Below are positions 20,043 to 29,674 of a stretch of 64,000 bases of DNA, in pieces. This DNA is from Melioribacter roseus P3M-2. Lineage in GTDB: Bacteria > Bacteroidota > Ignavibacteria > Ignavibacteriales > Melioribacteraceae. Within the stretch, counting starts at the first letter, position 1. Each line of letters starts with the position of its first letter. The notes beneath the pieces were generated by a model that did not search any database, was not told the origin of the DNA, and worked only from the letters and a program-made list of their open reading frames with translations. Position numbers and translations under genes: made by a program. The stretch covers positions 1,612,001-1,676,000 of the forward strand of contig NC_018178.1 of NCBI RefSeq assembly GCF_000279145.1, given 5' to 3'.

Positions 20043-21521
20043 ATGAATAAAAAAGTATTAATAGTCGGAACCGGCATGGGCGGGCTGGCTACAGGAATGC
20101 GATTAACCGCTAAAGGTTATAAGGTGGTATTTGTCGAGAAAAATAACAAACCGGGCGGCAGACTTAATCAAATAAAAGAGGAAGGCTTTACTTTTGATAC
20201 AGGTCCTAGTTTTTTCAGTATGCCTTACGAATTTGAAGAACTGATGGCCGACTGCGGAATTGAAATCCCGTTTGAATTTATCGAGCTTGATCCGCTCTAT
20301 ACTGTTCATTTTAAAAACAAAAATAAGCCGTTTTACCTGTTCAAAGACATTAAAAAATTGAGTGAACAATTCGAGAAATATGAGCCGGGATTCGAAAAAA
20401 AATTCGAGGCGTATTTGAAAAAGTGCGAACAATTGTATAAAGATACGGTGGATATTGTGATTAAACAAAATTTTGATTCGATATTTGAATTTATACTGGC
20501 GTTGATGAAGGTCAATCCTGTACATCTGCCTGTTCTCATTAAATCATTTTGGGAGCAAACCAATTTCTTTTTCGACTCAAAAGAAGTACGTCAGATAGTT
20601 TCTTTGATCGCATTCTTTTTGGGGCGTACGCCGTTCGATACAAATGCGGTATATACATTATTGTCCTATATAGAATTTAAACATACCGGGTATTACAACG
20701 TTAAAGGGGGAATGTATACGATTGTAAAAAGTCTGATAAAACACCTTGAAAAGATGGGCGTAGAATTTTATTACGAAACTGAAATTGTAGATTATCGGGA
20801 AAAAAGTAATATGTTATCGTCTCTTATTGACAGTACTGGGAAAGAATGGAAGGCTGATATATTTGTAATAAATTCCGATGCGGCTTTTTTTAGGGGGGCT
20901 GTATTCAAACGAAAAAAATTTACCGAAAAGAAACTTAACAAAATGAACTGGACTATGGGTTATCTGACAGCCTATATTGGAGTCAATTGCAAACTGCCGC
21001 AAGTAGAACACCATAATTATTTCCTGGGCGATAATTACGAGGAATATTCCCGTGATGTTATGCGCAACCCCGGAGTTTTGGAAAAACCGTATTATTATGT
21101 GAATCTACTTTCAAAATATAATAATGAATGCGCCCCTGAAGGGTGCGAAGCGCTTTTCTTCGTCTGCCCGGTTCCAAATCTGATTTATAAAAAAGACTGG
21201 TCAGACAAGGAGGCTATTACAGACAGTATTATATATGATTTCTCCGAAAGAATTGGACATGACATATCCAAAAATATAATATACAGGAAAGTCTTTACTC
21301 CGGAAGATTGGCAGGAAAAGTTTAATTTATATAAAGGTTCCGGTTTGGGTTTGGCTCATGATATAGGACAAGTCGGGGCTTTCCGACCAAAAAATTATGA
21401 CGAGAAATTCAAAAATACTTTTTACGTAGGCGCATCGACAGTGCCGGGAGCTGGCCTGCCAATGGCTGTAATAAGTTCTCGTTTGACGGTAGAACGTATT
21501 TTAAGACTAGAATCAGTTTAA
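20043..21521 (+). CDS. crtI: CrtI-type carotenoid desaturase
   Basis: A 492-residue FAD-dependent phytoene desaturase/carotenoid oxidoreductase. The N-terminal dinucleotide fold has GTGMGGLATG (residues 9-18), followed by the family block KPGGRLNQI and FDTGPSFFSMP. The C-terminus has the conserved YVGASTVPGAGLPMAV signature. It is the only desaturase in the operon. It may carry out full phytoene desaturation to lycopene, or be a CrtD-like 3,4-desaturase acting after CruF; sequence reading alone cannot separate these. It ends the operon, and the next gene is convergent glnA. Confidence 0.87.
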   Translation: MNKKVLIVGTGMGGLATGMRLTAKGYKVVFVEKNNKPGGRLNQIKEEGFTFDTGPSFFSMPYEFEELMADCGIEIPFEFIELDPLYTVHFKNKNKPFYLFKDIKKLSEQFEKYEPGFEKKFEAYLKKCEQLYKDTVDIVIKQNFDSIFEFILALMKVNPVHLPVLIKSFWEQTNFFFDSKEVRQIVSLIAFFLGRTPFDTNAVYTLLSYIEFKHTGYYNVKGGMYTIVKSLIKHLEKMGVEFYYETEIVDYREKSNMLSSLIDSTGKEWKADIFVINSDAAFFRGAVFKRKKFTEKKLNKMNWTMGYLTAYIGVNCKLPQVEHHNYFLGDNYEEYSRDVMRNPGVLEKPYYYVNLLSKYNNECAPEGCEALFFVCPVPNLIYKKDWSDKEAITDSIIYDFSERIGHDISKNIIYRKVFTPEDWQEKFNLYKGSGLGLAHDIGQVGAFRPKNYDEKFKNTFYVGASTVPGAGLPMAVISSRLTVERILRLESV

Positions 21522-21529
21522 CAAAAAAA

Positions 21530-21561
21530 TCCCGGCTATGCATTCAAGCATAAACCGGGAT
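21530..21561 (-). terminator. Intrinsic terminator of glnA
   Basis: On the minus strand, a TCCCGG/CCGGGA stem extended inward by TATGC/GCATA is followed by seven T residues. It lies between the convergent crtI and glnA genes; the plus strand lacks a T-run, so it mainly serves glnA. Confidence 0.8.
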
Positions 21562-21586
21562 AAAATAGATGAGGGAGGAAGTTCGT

Positions 21587-23017
21587 TTATACGTCGAAAT
21601 ATTGCTCGAATTCGAACGGATGAGGACGCAAAGCCAGCGGTTTGACTTCTCTGTCCATCTTGTAATTTATCCATGCGTTGATAACGTCTTCCGTAAATAC
21701 GTTGCCTTTCAGTAAGTATTCGTGGTCGTCGGCCAAGGCTTTCAAAGCGGCGCCGAGCGATTCGGGAGTCGAAGGCACGTCTTTTAATTCTTCGGGCGAC
21801 ATATCGTAAATGTCTTTGTCGAGCGGATCGCCCGGATCGATGCGGTTCATTACGCCGTCCAATCCCGCCATCAATATTGCCGAGAATGCCAGATACGGGT
21901 TGCTCGACGGGTCGGGGCAGCGGAATTCGACTCTTTTAGCCTTCGGCGAATTAGAGTACATCGGTATGCGAATCGACGCGCTTCTGTTGCGCTGCGAATA
22001 AGCCAGATTGACCGGCGCTTCGAATCCGGGAACGAGTCGTTTGTACGAATTTGTAGTCGGATTTGTAAATGCCAACAACGAAGGAGCGTGTTTCAAAATA
22101 CCGCCGATGAAATAGAGCGCCGTTTCGCTCAGTCCGGCATAACCGCCGCCTGCAAAGAGCGGTTTGTTTTTGAGCCATAAACTTACGTGAACGTGCATAC
22201 CGCTGCCGTTATCGCCGAAAATCGGTTTCGGCATGTAAGTAACGGTTTTGCCGTGCTTTCTTGCAGTGTTTTTTATAATATATTTGAACATTAAAAGCTG
22301 GTCTGCCGATTTTAACAACGGCTGGAATTTCATGTCGATTTCGCACTGACCGCCGCTTGCCACTTCGTGGTGCTGAGCTTCGACGTCGATACCGACTTTT
22401 ATTAAATTCTGTACCATTTCATTTCTCAAATCCATCAGTTGGTCTGTCGGCGGAACCGGGAAATAACCTTCTTTGTAACGCGGCTTATATCCGAGATTCG
22501 GATTCTCTTCGCGTCCGGAATTCCATCTTCCTTCGATCGAGTCGACCTGGTAGAATGAAAAGTTGGGACCGGAATCGAAACGGACGTCGTCGAATACGAA
22601 GAATTCGGCTTCGGGACCGAAATACGAGGTGTCGGCAAGTCCTGTCGACTTCAGATACGCTTCGGCTTTTTGAGCGATGTTACGAGGGCAGCGGTCGTAT
22701 TTTTCTTTGGTCGCCGGTTCGTAAACGTCGCAAATTAAAGAAATTGTCGGCGCATCGATAAACGGATCGACAAACATTGTGTTCGGATCCGGAATTATCA
22801 GCATGTCGCTTTCGTTGATTCTTTTCCAGCCTCTCATCGAGGAACCGTCGAAGCCAAATCCGTCTTCGAAAGATGATTCGTCGAATACGCTTACCGGAAC
22901 CGTGAAATGCTGCCATTGCCCCGGAAAGTCCATGAATTTCATATCGACGAATTCGATATTGTTTTTCTTTATGAAGGAAAGAACTTTTTCGGCTGCTGAT
23001 TCTTTTTCTTTGCCCAT
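21587..23017 (-). CDS. glnA: Glutamine synthetase type I
   Basis: Makes glutamine from glutamate, ammonia and ATP; the dodecameric central enzyme of nitrogen assimilation. The 476-residue length and sequence are GSI-type. Motifs include FDGSSMRGW, the metal/ATP site GSGMHVHVS and the flexible-loop and arginine region [10 protein letters not shown] tyrosine (Tyr404, in DIYDMSPEE) occupies the place of the adenylylated tyrosine of GSI-beta enzymes, so covalent control by a GlnE is possible, though no glnE is in the window. A GGAGT ribosome site precedes the start. It follows an Lrp-type gene by 9 bases and is probably co-transcribed with it. Confidence 0.95.
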   Translation of the reverse strand: MGKEKESAAEKVLSFIKKNNIEFVDMKFMDFPGQWQHFTVPVSVFDESSFEDGFGFDGSSMRGWKRINESDMLIIPDPNTMFVDPFIDAPTISLICDVYEPATKEKYDRCPRNIAQKAEAYLKSTGLADTSYFGPEAEFFVFDDVRFDSGPNFSFYQVDSIEGRWNSGREENPNLGYKPRYKEGYFPVPPTDQLMDLRNEMVQNLIKVGIDVEAQHHEVASGGQCEIDMKFQPLLKSADQLLMFKYIIKNTARKHGKTVTYMPKPIFGDNGSGMHVHVSLWLKNKPLFAGGGYAGLSETALYFIGGILKHAPSLLAFTNPTTNSYKRLVPGFEAPVNLAYSQRNRSASIRIPMYSNSPKAKRVEFRCPDPSSNPYLAFSAILMAGLDGVMNRIDPGDPLDKDIYDMSPEELKDVPSTPESLGAALKALADDHEYLLKGNVFTEDVINAWINYKMDREVKPLALRPHPFEFEQYFDV

Positions 23018-23026
23018 TTGTTACTC

Positions 23027-23473
23027 CTATAAATTGATACTTGTCGTTTCTTTGATTGTTGATAAAATAAAATTAGTCACCGTGCGAGTGACTCCGGGCC
23101 ACGATTGAATCTTATTGAGCAGCTGTTCGAGGGATTTGGTGTCTTTTACTATTGCTTTCAGAATGTGCGAACCTTCGCCCAGAACAGCGTAGCATTCGAG
23201 AATCTCCGGAGTCTTTTTAACATGTTCGGCAAGTTTTTCGTAGTTCTTCGAGGAATCCATCATTACGATAATGAACGCCATAATATCGTAGCCGAACACA
23301 TGACGATTTAGTTTGGCGTAATAGCCTTCGATTATTCCGTGTTCTTCCAGCTTTTTGAGCCGTTCGCTGAGCGAAGGAAGGGATAAGCCGATCAATTCGG
23401 CAAGTTCGCTCCTTTTAGTTCTGCCGTTTTCCTGAAGTTTTTTCAGGATGGCAATATCTAAGTCGTCTAACAT
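23027..23473 (-). CDS. Lrp/AsnC family transcriptional regulator
   Basis: A 148-residue regulator with an N-terminal winged helix (LDDLDIAILKKLQENGRTKR onward, including LSLPSLSERLKKLEEHGII) and a C-terminal RAM/ligand domain. The family responds to amino acids as effectors. It lies directly upstream of glnA with only 9 bases between stop and start, so it likely controls its own operon and links glutamine synthetase to an amino-acid signal. The effector is unknown. Confidence 0.9.
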   Translation of the reverse strand: MLDDLDIAILKKLQENGRTKRSELAELIGLSLPSLSERLKKLEEHGIIEGYYAKLNRHVFGYDIMAFIIVMMDSSKNYEKLAEHVKKTPEILECYAVLGEGSHILKAIVKDTKSLEQLLNKIQSWPGVTRTVTNFILSTIKETTSINL

Positions 23474-23664
23474 AACACTCTCTTATTTATTTAGGTAAAT
23501 ATAAAATTATGGCTTAAAATATAAGGGATGCCGAAATTAGATGCAAACCTTTTTTTAATAATAGGAAATTTTTTACGATTATTAAACAGCGTCTATTTTT
23601 TTTATCAACAATAAAAGGGTTTTGTTATTTTAAATCAGCCGATTTAATAATACACAGGCAATTT

Positions 23665-24189
23665 ATGTTCTGGCTTAAAATTATAAAAGATCTTATTAAA
23701 ATTTTCCGGGAAGGGCAAACTCCCGCGCAAATTGCGGGCGGCTTTGCGCTTGGTATGGTTATCGGACTGTCGCCTTCTTTTAATCTGCAGGGTTTGATTA
23801 TGTGGATATTGTTGTTGTCGCTCAACGTAAATCTGGCTGCGGCGCTCCTTGCAATAACTTTCTGTAACCTGCTGGCATATCTTTTCGATCCTTTTTTTCA
23901 CTGGCTCGGGTATCAAATTCTTACGCAAGTCGATTTTCTTAAAGGATTGTGGACGTATCTTTATAACGCTCCTCTGGCGCCTCTGACAAATTTCAACAAC
24001 ACGGTTGTGATGGGAAGTTTTATTACGGCTCTGATTTTGTTCCTGCCGGTTTATATCGGCATGAAAAAGCTGACCGTTCTCTATAGAAAAAAACTCTATT
24101 CGAAAATACAGAAACTTAAAATTTACGAGGCGCTCCGGAATAACGATATTATCAAGTGGTATATGAAAATCAGGGACATGCAGATATGA
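23665..24189 (+). CDS. TIGR03546 family membrane protein
   Basis: A 174-residue inner-membrane protein with DUF2062-like features: FREGQTPAQIAGGFALGMVIGLSP at the start region, then three to four hydrophobic helices and a basic C-terminal tail. I recognise it as the TIGR03546 type, which is typically found next to TIGR03545. Here too the partner gene follows with a 4-base overlap. Function unknown; the pairing suggests a complex spanning the inner membrane and periplasm. Confidence 0.8.
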   Translation: MFWLKIIKDLIKIFREGQTPAQIAGGFALGMVIGLSPSFNLQGLIMWILLLSLNVNLAAALLAITFCNLLAYLFDPFFHWLGYQILTQVDFLKGLWTYLYNAPLAPLTNFNNTVVMGSFITALILFLPVYIGMKKLTVLYRKKLYSKIQKLKIYEALRNNDIIKWYMKIRDMQI

Positions 24190-26033
24190 GAAAGGGATTT
24201 GTCTTTTTCCTGTTGTTTTTCATCCTCGCCGTAAGCGCGGTTGTCTATTTCTTTGCCGACAGATGGATCGAAAGCGCAATCGAATCTTCGATTGAATCGG
24301 TAACGGGAGCTAAGGCGGAAATCGACGATTTGCGCCTCAAATTTATACCGATCGAAATAACCTGGAAACGTCTTCAAATTGCAAATCCGTACAATACGTG
24401 GACAAACGCTCTGGAAACGGGCGATGTTGAATTTGAAGTGGACTTTAATCAACTTCTCAGAAAAAAGATTATTATAGAACGGATTGACGTAGACGGTATA
24501 CAGATACTTAGCAAAAGAGCAACCGACGGCGCATTGCCTGAGGAAGAGAGAAAGAAATCGACGTTTTACAGAGCGGAAAAATCGTTTACTCAGTCGTACC
24601 GAAAAGCTTTCGACGAGTTGATGGAAAACGTCCCGCGTTTCGATCTGAACGACATTAAAAGAAATTTCAACCCGGACAGTCTAATTAAACTGCTCGATCT
24701 TCAAACTTATTATTATGCGGATTCGCTCGGCAAAAAGGTCGCCGAAACCGCCGGACAATGGAATGACATCGTAAATCAATACGAAAGAAACAAAAATAAA
24801 TTGATCGAACAGCTCGAAGAAATTAAGAAAATCGACCCGAAGAGTTTGAATAACGCTCAGAATATATTGGCGGCAATCGAAAAAGCAGACAAAGGATATA
24901 GGACATTAATGCAAATAAAAGCCGAGTATGAAGAACGATTCGATAAAATTAAACGAGAAGCGGAATACTACAAAAACGCGTTCGATACGCTTCGTAAAAT
25001 TTCTTCGGAGGATTTTGAAAAGCTGAAACGGATGGCGAGGCTACCCGACATAAAATCGCCCAAACTGGCGCCAGTAATTATCGGAAACGAAATTCAGGAA
25101 CGCGCAATGAATTACATTGCATATGCCGAATTGATTAACGCAAGCGTTCAAAAATACAAACCCGAGCCCGACTACGAAAAACCTCCGCGCTTCGAAGGAC
25201 AGAATATCGAATTCCCCGCCGAAGGCAGATACCCCGATTTCTGGATAAAGAAAATCAAAGTAAACGGCGGGAATCCCGGCGGCGGAATTTTTGTGGGCGA
25301 AGGTATAATTGAAAACGTATCCGACAATCAAAACTTGACCGGCGAGCCTATCACATTCAAACTCGAAGGCGAGTTGAGCAACAGCCGACGAGTATTAATT
25401 TCCGGAACTATCGAAAGAAGAAATTTCCGTAAAACAGATAAGTATACCGTAGAATTGCGGGGTGTGCCCGTAGGAAAAATAAAACTCGGCGCCAAGAAAT
25501 TTCTGCCCGCCGAAATTAACAGCGCTTTATTATCTACAAAAGCTGATATCTTTATCAATGAAAATAATCTTAATGTTATACTCGACAATACTTTTTCCAA
25601 TATGATTCTCTTTTTCGAAAAACAACCCGAATCGATAGTGGAAAGAATCGTCTATAATGCATTGAACAATATTAACAATTTAAGTGCGACGCTCCGATTC
25701 TGGATTAACGGGGGAAAATACGATATATCGCTCGGCACAAATTTGGACGAAGAAATTGCCGCAGGAGTAAGAAAATCGATAGGACAGGAAGTGGAAAGGT
25801 TGAAGAGCACGCTGAAAGAACGATTCGACAAAATCGTGGCTGCCAAACGAGCCGAACTCGAACAAATTTACAGGGAAAAAGTCGTCCCGGTTGAAGAACA
25901 AATCGATAAGTATAAAGATTTATTGGAAAATTACGATAAATTGATTGAAGAAAAGAAAAAGGAATTGAACCGAAGACTTGAAGAAGAGAAAAAAGGATTC
26001 CTGGAAAAACAACTCAATAAATTCATTAAATAA
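24186..26033 (+). CDS. TIGR03545 family protein (large periplasmic, membrane-anchored)
   Basis: A 615-residue protein with one N-terminal membrane helix (FVFFLLFFILAVSAVVYFF) and a large extracytoplasmic part. An N-terminal segment resembles AsmA-like beta structure (IDDLRLKFIPIEITWKRLQI). A long charged coiled coil follows (about 150-300), then another beta-rich section, and a second coiled coil at the C-terminus. I chose the ATG at 24186, which overlaps the previous stop as ATGA and begins just before the membrane helix. An AsmA-like module suggests lipid or envelope handling, but no function is established that I know of. Confidence 0.78.
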   Translation: MRKGFVFFLLFFILAVSAVVYFFADRWIESAIESSIESVTGAKAEIDDLRLKFIPIEITWKRLQIANPYNTWTNALETGDVEFEVDFNQLLRKKIIIERIDVDGIQILSKRATDGALPEEERKKSTFYRAEKSFTQSYRKAFDELMENVPRFDLNDIKRNFNPDSLIKLLDLQTYYYADSLGKKVAETAGQWNDIVNQYERNKNKLIEQLEEIKKIDPKSLNNAQNILAAIEKADKGYRTLMQIKAEYEERFDKIKREAEYYKNAFDTLRKISSEDFEKLKRMARLPDIKSPKLAPVIIGNEIQERAMNYIAYAELINASVQKYKPEPDYEKPPRFEGQNIEFPAEGRYPDFWIKKIKVNGGNPGGGIFVGEGIIENVSDNQNLTGEPITFKLEGELSNSRRVLISGTIERRNFRKTDKYTVELRGVPVGKIKLGAKKFLPAEINSALLSTKADIFINENNLNVILDNTFSNMILFFEKQPESIVERIVYNALNNINNLSATLRFWINGGKYDISLGTNLDEEIAAGVRKSIGQEVERLKSTLKERFDKIVAAKRAELEQIYREKVVPVEEQIDKYKDLLENYDKLIEEKKKELNRRLEEEKKGFLEKQLNKFIK

Positions 26034-26038
26034 GAGCT

Positions 26039-26773
26039 ATGAAAAAAATAGTAGTGGTTGAAGACGATAAAGTTTTATGCGAAAATATAAAATCCGCCCT
26101 GAGTCTGAGCGACTTTGAAGTGTTTATATCGCACGACGGACTCGAAGGTTTGAATCTAATAAAAGAAGTCAAACCCGACGTTATACTCTGCGATATAATG
26201 ATGCCTGAATACGACGGCTACTGGGTGCTCGAAAACGTCCGCAGAATCGATGAATTGAAAAATACTCCCTTTATTTTTATAACGGCTAAATCGGAACGGG
26301 AAAATTTCCGGAGAGGGATGGAAATGGGCGCCGACGACTATCTTACCAAACCGTTCAAAATCTCGGAATTGACCAAAGCAGTAGAGGTGCAGCTTCAGAA
26401 GAAAGCAAATTTCGAGTCCGCCGCCGGAAATAAATTAAATGCCGAGGATTTTCTGCTGGTCGATACGGGAAATAAAATCATTAAGGTCCCTGTTAAATCG
26501 ATAGTAATTATAGAAGCGGATAATGTTTATTCGGTGATTTCCACGCGCGAAGGCAAAACATACGAAATAAGAAAATCCGTTTCGAATTGGGAGGGAATTT
26601 TGCCGGAAAATTTCGTACGCGTTCACAGAAGCGCAATTATAAATCTCGATTATGTTAAACAAATCGAAAAATTTTCAAATCAAACGATGCTGCTCCACCT
26701 CGACGGATACGACCGCCCCGTACGAATGGGAAAAAGTTATTGGGCTGCCTTGAAAGACAAGGTTATAAAGTGA
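26039..26773 (+). CDS. LytTR-type response regulator
   Basis: A 244-residue two-component regulator. The receiver domain (1-120) has acidic residues Glu8/Asp9/Asp10, the phospho-acceptor Asp52 in LCDIMMPE, and Lys in the TKPF motif. The C-terminal LytTR DNA-binding domain (about 145-240) contains the conserved NFVRVHRSAIINLDYV block. It starts 5 bases after TIGR03545 and so belongs to that transcript. A LytS-like 5TM sensor kinase follows at 27231, and the two are plausible partners, since LytS-type kinases usually pair with LytTR regulators. The targets are unknown. Confidence 0.9.
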   Translation: MKKIVVVEDDKVLCENIKSALSLSDFEVFISHDGLEGLNLIKEVKPDVILCDIMMPEYDGYWVLENVRRIDELKNTPFIFITAKSERENFRRGMEMGADDYLTKPFKISELTKAVEVQLQKKANFESAAGNKLNAEDFLLVDTGNKIIKVPVKSIVIIEADNVYSVISTREGKTYEIRKSVSNWEGILPENFVRVHRSAIINLDYVKQIEKFSNQTMLLHLDGYDRPVRMGKSYWAALKDKVIK

Positions 26774-26841
26774 TAATATTAGATGAGTAAGTACCCCTGC
26801 ATCGTAGATATATGAGATTAATTTTTTCAAACATTTTCGAG

Positions 26842-26969
26842 CAGCTTATTATTGGAGAAAGTAATGCTGAGAGGAGCGTTTCCGCTCGTCAATATAAATA
26901 CATAAGCAACCGATAAATTGACGGACGATTGATAAACGCCGTTCCCAAAGTTGGGGGGCGGCTTTTTTT
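26842..26969 (+). ncRNA. Candidate structured RNA with intrinsic terminator
   Basis: Four adjacent stems can be drawn: CAGC..ATTA with TAAT..GCTG (26842-26869), GAGCG with CGCTC around TTTC (26874-26887), GTCAAT with ATTGAC (26888-26893 and 26917-26922), and a GC-rich hairpin GCCG..CCC with GGG..CGGC (26938-26962) followed by seven T residues. No reading frame covers it. It could be an independent small RNA or the 3' untranslated region of the response-regulator transcript ending in its terminator. I recognise no known RNA family. The rest of the gap (26970-27230) is AT-rich with no clear feature. Confidence 0.4.
26938..26969 (+). terminator. Intrinsic terminator after the response-regulator operon
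   Basis: The GCCG..CCC stem pairs with GGG..CGGC and is followed by TTTTTTT (26963-26969). It is the strongest termination signal between 26773 and the kinase gene. Confidence 0.75.
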
Positions 26970-27230
26970 ATATCTTTAAAAATATTGCGAGCCGTTAAAT
27001 GTTATTCACGTTATTTCGATAATAATATTATTATGATGTATTAATAAATAATATATATTGAATATCATTATATTTAACGATGACTATTTTTAATCTCATT
27101 TTGGGATTGTAAACAAAGGTCAGATACAATCATAATCCTGTATCGAGTCTCCGGTAAATAGAAGTAATAATTTAGAAAGTTGCCGTTAGAATATCTCTGA
27201 ATTTATTAACCGTACAAGAGAACAAAATAA

Positions 27231-29432
27231 ATGTTAAAGTCGCTTTTATTAAACGCTTCGCTTCTGATAGCAATCGGGACGTTGTTTAACCTGCTCTATA
27301 ATTTACGAAGGAAAAGCAAGCTTTTATTTGGCGTCCTTGTAGGGATATTATTTGGCTTATCGGCTATAGCGGGAATGAATTTGCCGTATCAATACGCGCC
27401 TGGCATCTTTTACGACGGACGCTCGATAATTTTAACTGTTGCCGGATTATTCGGAGGACCGGTCAGCGCCGCTATAGCGGTAGTCGTTGCTTCGATCTAC
27501 AGAATTACGCTCGGCGGTCCCGGCGTTATAGCGGGCGTAGCTTCGATTATTGGTCCCGCTTTAACGGGCTTGTTGATACGCCGGTACTACAATAACAATC
27601 CGTTAAATTACTCAGTTGGCGTATTGTTCGTTGCCGGATTTCTTGGAAGCATTGTTATGTTGGCTTCCCAAACGCTGATAATACCGATACCGAGCGGATG
27701 GAATATTGTAAAACAAATATGGCTGCCGGTAATGATCGTTTTCCCTGTCGCCACGGTTTTGCTCGGATTAATTTTGTCAAATGAAGAAAAAAGGATTCAT
27801 TCCGAACAATTATTGTCGCGCGAACGGGAAAAATTAAAACTGATTACCGATAACGTGACGGATGTGGTATGGCTTACCGATTTGAATTTTAGACCTACTT
27901 TTATAAGTCCTTCCGTGTCAAATCTTCTGGGATATTCCGTTGAAGAGTATTTGAAATTGAAAGTGGAAGATTTATATCCTCCCGAAATATTAATGCGTAT
28001 AAATAAATGGTTGAACGAGGAGCTTGCCGAGGATAAAAGGGCGGATGCCGATAAAAACAGAAACAGGATTTATGAAATTCAACAGTACAGAAAAGACGGA
28101 AGCCTGGTAGAACTGAGCGTCAACGTGAGATTTTTAAGGAACGAATACGGAGAACCGGTAGGATTAATCGGCGTTTCGAGAGACGTTACCGAGAAAAAGA
28201 AAAACGAAAAAGTTAAAGAAATACTCTACGACGTTTCCAGAATTTCCGCCGCCGAAATCGGTCTGGTTGAATTTGCGTCGCATATTCACAAGCAAATTAA
28301 AAGTATATTAAGAGCTGAGAATTTTTATATCGCCCTCTACGATAAAGAGACCGATCTTTACAAGTTTATCTATCACACAGATAAATATGACGAGTATGTT
28401 GTTAACGAGCCGGTCAGCTTGAAAGACGGACTTACCGATTATGTAAGGAAAAATGCAAAGGCTAGTTTGATTTCCCGTTCCGAAGACGAAAAACTGAGAG
28501 AAAAAGGCGTAATTAATCTTGTAGGTCGCGAAGCCGTTATCTGGATGGGCGCTCCCATAATAAACTCTTCCCGCGGTGAAGTTATAGGAGTAATTGCGCT
28601 GCAGGATTATGAATCCGAAAATGCATACACGGAAGACGATTTACGCACTCTCGAAATTATTGCCTCTCAACTCGGTTTGTTTATCGACCGCGTTAAAATT
28701 CTGGAAGAACTGAAAATTGCCAAAGAAAAAGCAGAGCTTTCCGACAGACTCAAAACCGAATTTATGGCGCAGATGTCGCACGAAATCAGAACTCCCATCA
28801 ATATCATTACAGGGAGCATGCAATTGATAATGGATGAACTTCCCGATAAAAAAAATCCGGAAATCGAAGAGCTTTTCGACAGTATTAATATCGCCGCTGC
28901 GCGCATAATCAGAACCATCGATATGATACTCAATTATTCCGAACTTCAAACCGATTCGTACGAAACAAACATTAAGATTCTCGATCTGGAAGAAATTCTG
29001 AAGAAAAAATTAGTCGGGGAATTTAAAATTTCGGCGCAAAGCAAAGGCATAAATCTTAAATACGAGTGCAATGCAAAGAATACGAGAATCAGAGGAGACG
29101 AATACAGCGTGCATCAGATATTTGCCAATCTGATTGACAATGCCCTCAAATATACTCACGAAGGGGAAGTAAAAATCACCGTGACGGAAACCGGGAATAA
29201 AGTAAAAGTGGAAATTTCGGATACGGGCATCGGCATGAGCGAAGATTTTTTGAAAAAAATATTTACGCCTTTTACACAGGAAGAAAGCGGTTATACCAGA
29301 TTGTACGACGGCAATGGACTGGGATTGGCATTGGTAAAAAAATATTGTCAATTGAACAAAGCTGTAATCGACGTAAAGAGTAGAAAAGGCGAAGGTTCGG
29401 TTTTCTCAGTTCTGTTCGATAAAATAGGGTAG
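27231..29432 (+). CDS. Sensor histidine kinase with 5TM-LYT, PAS and GAF domains
   Basis: A 733-residue membrane sensor. Residues 1-190 form the LytS-type 5TMR_LYT membrane domain with FGGPVSAAIAVVVASIYR. A PAS domain (about 205-325, with LGYSVEEY) and a GAF domain (about 335-485) follow. The kinase core has the phospho-acceptor His517 in MSHEIRTPIN, then N, G1 and G2 boxes (NLIDNALKYT, DTGIGMS, GNGLGLALV). It has no C-terminal receiver. The preceding LytTR regulator at 26039 is a likely partner although a terminator separates them. A related kinase with the same N-terminal domain is at 33681. Confidence 0.9.
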   Translation: MLKSLLLNASLLIAIGTLFNLLYNLRRKSKLLFGVLVGILFGLSAIAGMNLPYQYAPGIFYDGRSIILTVAGLFGGPVSAAIAVVVASIYRITLGGPGVIAGVASIIGPALTGLLIRRYYNNNPLNYSVGVLFVAGFLGSIVMLASQTLIIPIPSGWNIVKQIWLPVMIVFPVATVLLGLILSNEEKRIHSEQLLSREREKLKLITDNVTDVVWLTDLNFRPTFISPSVSNLLGYSVEEYLKLKVEDLYPPEILMRINKWLNEELAEDKRADADKNRNRIYEIQQYRKDGSLVELSVNVRFLRNEYGEPVGLIGVSRDVTEKKKNEKVKEILYDVSRISAAEIGLVEFASHIHKQIKSILRAENFYIALYDKETDLYKFIYHTDKYDEYVVNEPVSLKDGLTDYVRKNAKASLISRSEDEKLREKGVINLVGREAVIWMGAPIINSSRGEVIGVIALQDYESENAYTEDDLRTLEIIASQLGLFIDRVKILEELKIAKEKAELSDRLKTEFMAQMSHEIRTPINIITGSMQLIMDELPDKKNPEIEELFDSINIAAARIIRTIDMILNYSELQTDSYETNIKILDLEEILKKKLVGEFKISAQSKGINLKYECNAKNTRIRGDEYSVHQIFANLIDNALKYTHEGEVKITVTETGNKVKVEISDTGIGMSEDFLKKIFTPFTQEESGYTRLYDGNGLGLALVKKYCQLNKAVIDVKSRKGEGSVFSVLFDKIG

Positions 29433-29542
29433 TTTGCTTTCTGACTACTCTGTACTTTTATTAAAAAGTATTGCCGGAAAATATAAACAACGTTTAAGTT
29501 TACTATTCTGAGTTGCTCAATACTTTTCGATAAAATTATATA

Positions 29543-29567
29543 AAAGCCCGGACATTCCGGGCGCTTA
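29543..29567. terminator. Weak hairpin after the sensor kinase
   Basis: A GCCCGG/CCGGGC stem (29546-29562) with a 5-base loop lies in the convergent gap between the kinase and icd. The T-run is poor, so termination on the plus strand is only likely, not certain. Confidence 0.4.
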
Positions 29568-29622
29568 TAATTTGAAGGTTCCGTTTCGGTAATCGATGGC
29601 TTCTGCAGCGTTGATTCAAAAA

Positions 29623-29654
29623 AAACGGACAAGGATAAATTTCCCTGTCCGTTT
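29623..29654 (-). terminator. Intrinsic terminator of icd
   Basis: On the minus strand the stem AAACGGACA/TGTCCGTTT, extended by further pairs, is followed by a run of eight T residues. It begins 21 bases after the icd stop. Confidence 0.85.
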
Positions 29655-29674
29655 AATTAAATTTAGAGAATGTT

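Noticed and set aside
21587-21600. Extra coding sequence between crtI and glnA
   Set aside because: The gap of 65 bases is fully accounted for by the glnA terminator.
26842-26887. TPP riboswitch suggested by CTGAGA
   Set aside because: The other conserved TPP segments are missing and the next gene is a sensor kinase without any thiamine link.
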